Assembly: GCA_023139225.1 (NCBI GenBank)
Contig: JAGLNZ010000512.1
Location: 1 to 6,646 of the forward strand
Reading direction: 5' to 3'
Source: Desulfobacula sp.
GTDB taxonomy: Bacteria; Desulfobacterota; Desulfobacteria; Desulfobacterales; Desulfobacteraceae
DNA: 6,646 nucleotides
Shown: positions 5,632 through 6,646 of the stretch, in pieces
Position numbering within the stretch: position 1 is the stretch's first letter
How the letters are laid out: each line of letters starts with the position of its first letter
Translations under genes and position numbers: made by a program
Notes under the pieces: model-generated
Database searches by the model: none
The model's input: only the letters and a program-made list of their open reading frames with translations
Told to the model about the DNA's origin: nothing

Positions 5632-6646
5632 TAAAAAATCTCCAATGCCGCTTGAGTAACTATTTCACTGAATTTGGCATCTTCCATATTTGCATCAACT
5701 TGAATAATTTCTATATCCGGATTAAGTTTGCTCCTTAATGTTTCTATAAAAACAAGGTCTTCTTTTGGATCATAGGTAGGATTCCCCATGCAGTCCACGG
5801 AAGACCATCCCTGCATGGGAACCATCACTTTTACAGGTGCTTTACTATCATTAAGCTTTCTTGCAAATTCATGGGCAACCTGTTCTAATTCATCCGTTGA
5901 AAGACGAATCCAGGTGCGGAATTTATCAAGATCGTATTTTCGCCTTTCATAAAATTCTTTTTTGTATTTTGATCTGGACGGCGTCATATGATTGACCGAA
6001 CAGGTGGATACAATCTGTGGAATTCCCTTTTTACCGGCAGATTCAAGACGATCGGGACCGCCGTCTCTCATGTAGCCGAATAAATGTTCGCCCACACCCC
6101 CCGGAGCAAGATCAATAACCCCCTGGAAAAATCCTTCGGCAATCATCTTTTCCATGGCCTTGTCTCCTACACCGGCAGCAGAAAACCCCGTGACCTGGAA
6201 CCCTTTTTTTTCAAGGGCCGCCCTGACCGAGCTTGCACATTGTTCACACGGCCCCAGCATGGTCATGGCAATGGTTTTCCTGGCATCAGTGTTCAGAGAA
6301 TTATTTACATACTTTATCATGCCTTTCATGGCATAACAGGCCCTGTCCATAACATTGGTAAGCATGTCTGTCACGCCGGATATTTCAATCACCGAATGAA
6401 ACAAAATAATATCACTGGTACCGATATATTTTGTAGAAAGCCCGGGCAGTGCAGCAGTGGAGGATATCATCAGCTTGGGAATACCAAAGGGCAGCGCCCG
6501 CATGACATCGGTTGCCATCAAGGAACCGGTAGAGCCGCCAAGCGCCATGATGCCGTCAATTTTTCCGGCATCATATAAATCTTTGGCAATTTTACTGGCA
6601 CCCTCAATAATAATATTGGTAATGGTTGACCGTTCTTTGGATTTGT
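5631..6646 (-). CDS. Divergent Tm-1-like/UPF0261 family protein, 5' end outside the window
   Basis: The C-terminal 338 or so residues of a protein of the UPF0261 / Tm-1-like ATP-binding family; full members are about 400 residues. The open frame continues past the ATG at 6548 to the right edge, so that ATG is internal: the residues before it (ending LYDAGKIDGI) match the family. Seen in order are GGSTGSLMATDVMRALPFGIPK, written here as GGSTGS then RALPFGIPK, a YIGTSDI motif, the AMTMLGP segment, and a C-terminal VPMQGWSSVD followed by YDP and DANMEDAKF. Several motifs differ from the usual family: FHATG is FSAAG, DLTTTE is DLAPGG, and the GALDMVNF stretch is CSVNHMTP, with an added C-E-Q-C near 6237-6248. 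The family has an N-terminal nucleotide-binding region and no settled bacterial function. It overlaps the HD gene by one base. Family membership is firm; function is unknown. Confidence 0.88.
   Translation of the reverse strand, partial: KSKERSTITNIIIEGASKIAKDLYDAGKIDGIMALGGSTGSLMATDVMRALPFGIPKLMISSTAALPGLSTKYIGTSDIILFHSVIEISGVTDMLTNVMDRACYAMKGMIKYVNNSLNTDARKTIAMTMLGPCEQCASSVRAALEKKGFQVTGFSAAGVGDKAMEKMIAEGFFQGVIDLAPGGVGEHLFGYMRDGGPDRLESAGKKGIPQIVSTCSVNHMTPSRSKYKKEFYERRKYDLDKFRTWIRLSTDELEQVAHEFARKLNDSKAPVKVMVPMQGWSSVDCMGNPTYDPKEDLVFIETLRSKLNPDIEIIQVDANMEDAKFSEIVTQAALEIF

Noticed and set aside
229..6422. Repeated GGTACC hexamers (for example in the 851-889 stem and within ubiX near 3869)
   Set aside because: About five copies in 6.6 kb is only slightly above chance for a hexamer. 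Most sit inside coding sequence with no regular spacing, so no motif function is supported.
6084..6578. A 164-codon open frame on the plus strand
   Set aside because: It is opposite the Tm-1-like coding region, with no family resemblance and low-complexity His/Gly/Arg content typical of antisense frames.

Overview
The window looks like chromosome from a strict anaerobe, most likely a sulfate-reducing deltaproteobacterium (Desulfobacterota, Desulfobacter/Desulfobacula-like). This is inferred from a tungsten-type aldehyde ferredoxin oxidoreductase (AOR) with a four-cluster ferredoxin subunit, moderately low GC, and clear AGGAG-type ribosome binding sites. The exact taxon cannot be fixed from the sequence alone.

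All supported genes lie on the minus strand, so the transcription order runs from high to low coordinates. The right-hand part (938-6646) is one tightly packed, operon-like run of seven genes: a Tm-1-like/UPF0261 protein whose 5' end is outside the window; an HD-domain phosphohydrolase; a CBS-CBS-ACT-like sensor protein; a UbiX-type flavin prenyltransferase; an 87-residue cysteine-rich, zinc-ribbon-like protein; an AOR-family tungsten/molybdenum oxidoreductase; and a 16-cysteine [4Fe-4S] protein. Gaps range from a 1-base overlap to 34 bases. The run ends before a 15-bp inverted repeat (851-889) that probably acts as a terminator.

Beyond it, a separate transcription unit starts. It encodes an exported family-5 (peptide/nickel-type) ABC transporter substrate-binding protein, cut off by the left edge after about 257 residues. 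Its own ribosome binding site and a possible promoter are visible.

Working model (inference): the AOR and the Fe-S protein form an oxidoreductase that interconverts an acid and an aldehyde, or does related low-potential chemistry on a ring or thioester, with ferredoxin-like electron transfer. UbiX would supply prenylated FMN for a UbiD-type (de)carboxylase not seen in the window. The small Cys protein, translationally coupled to the AOR, may be an accessory or decarboxylase-type small subunit. The CBS-ACT and HD proteins suggest nucleotide or ligand-responsive control. The combination is unusual, and the substrate cannot be told from the sequence. No RNA genes, mobile elements, CRISPR arrays or attachment sites were seen.
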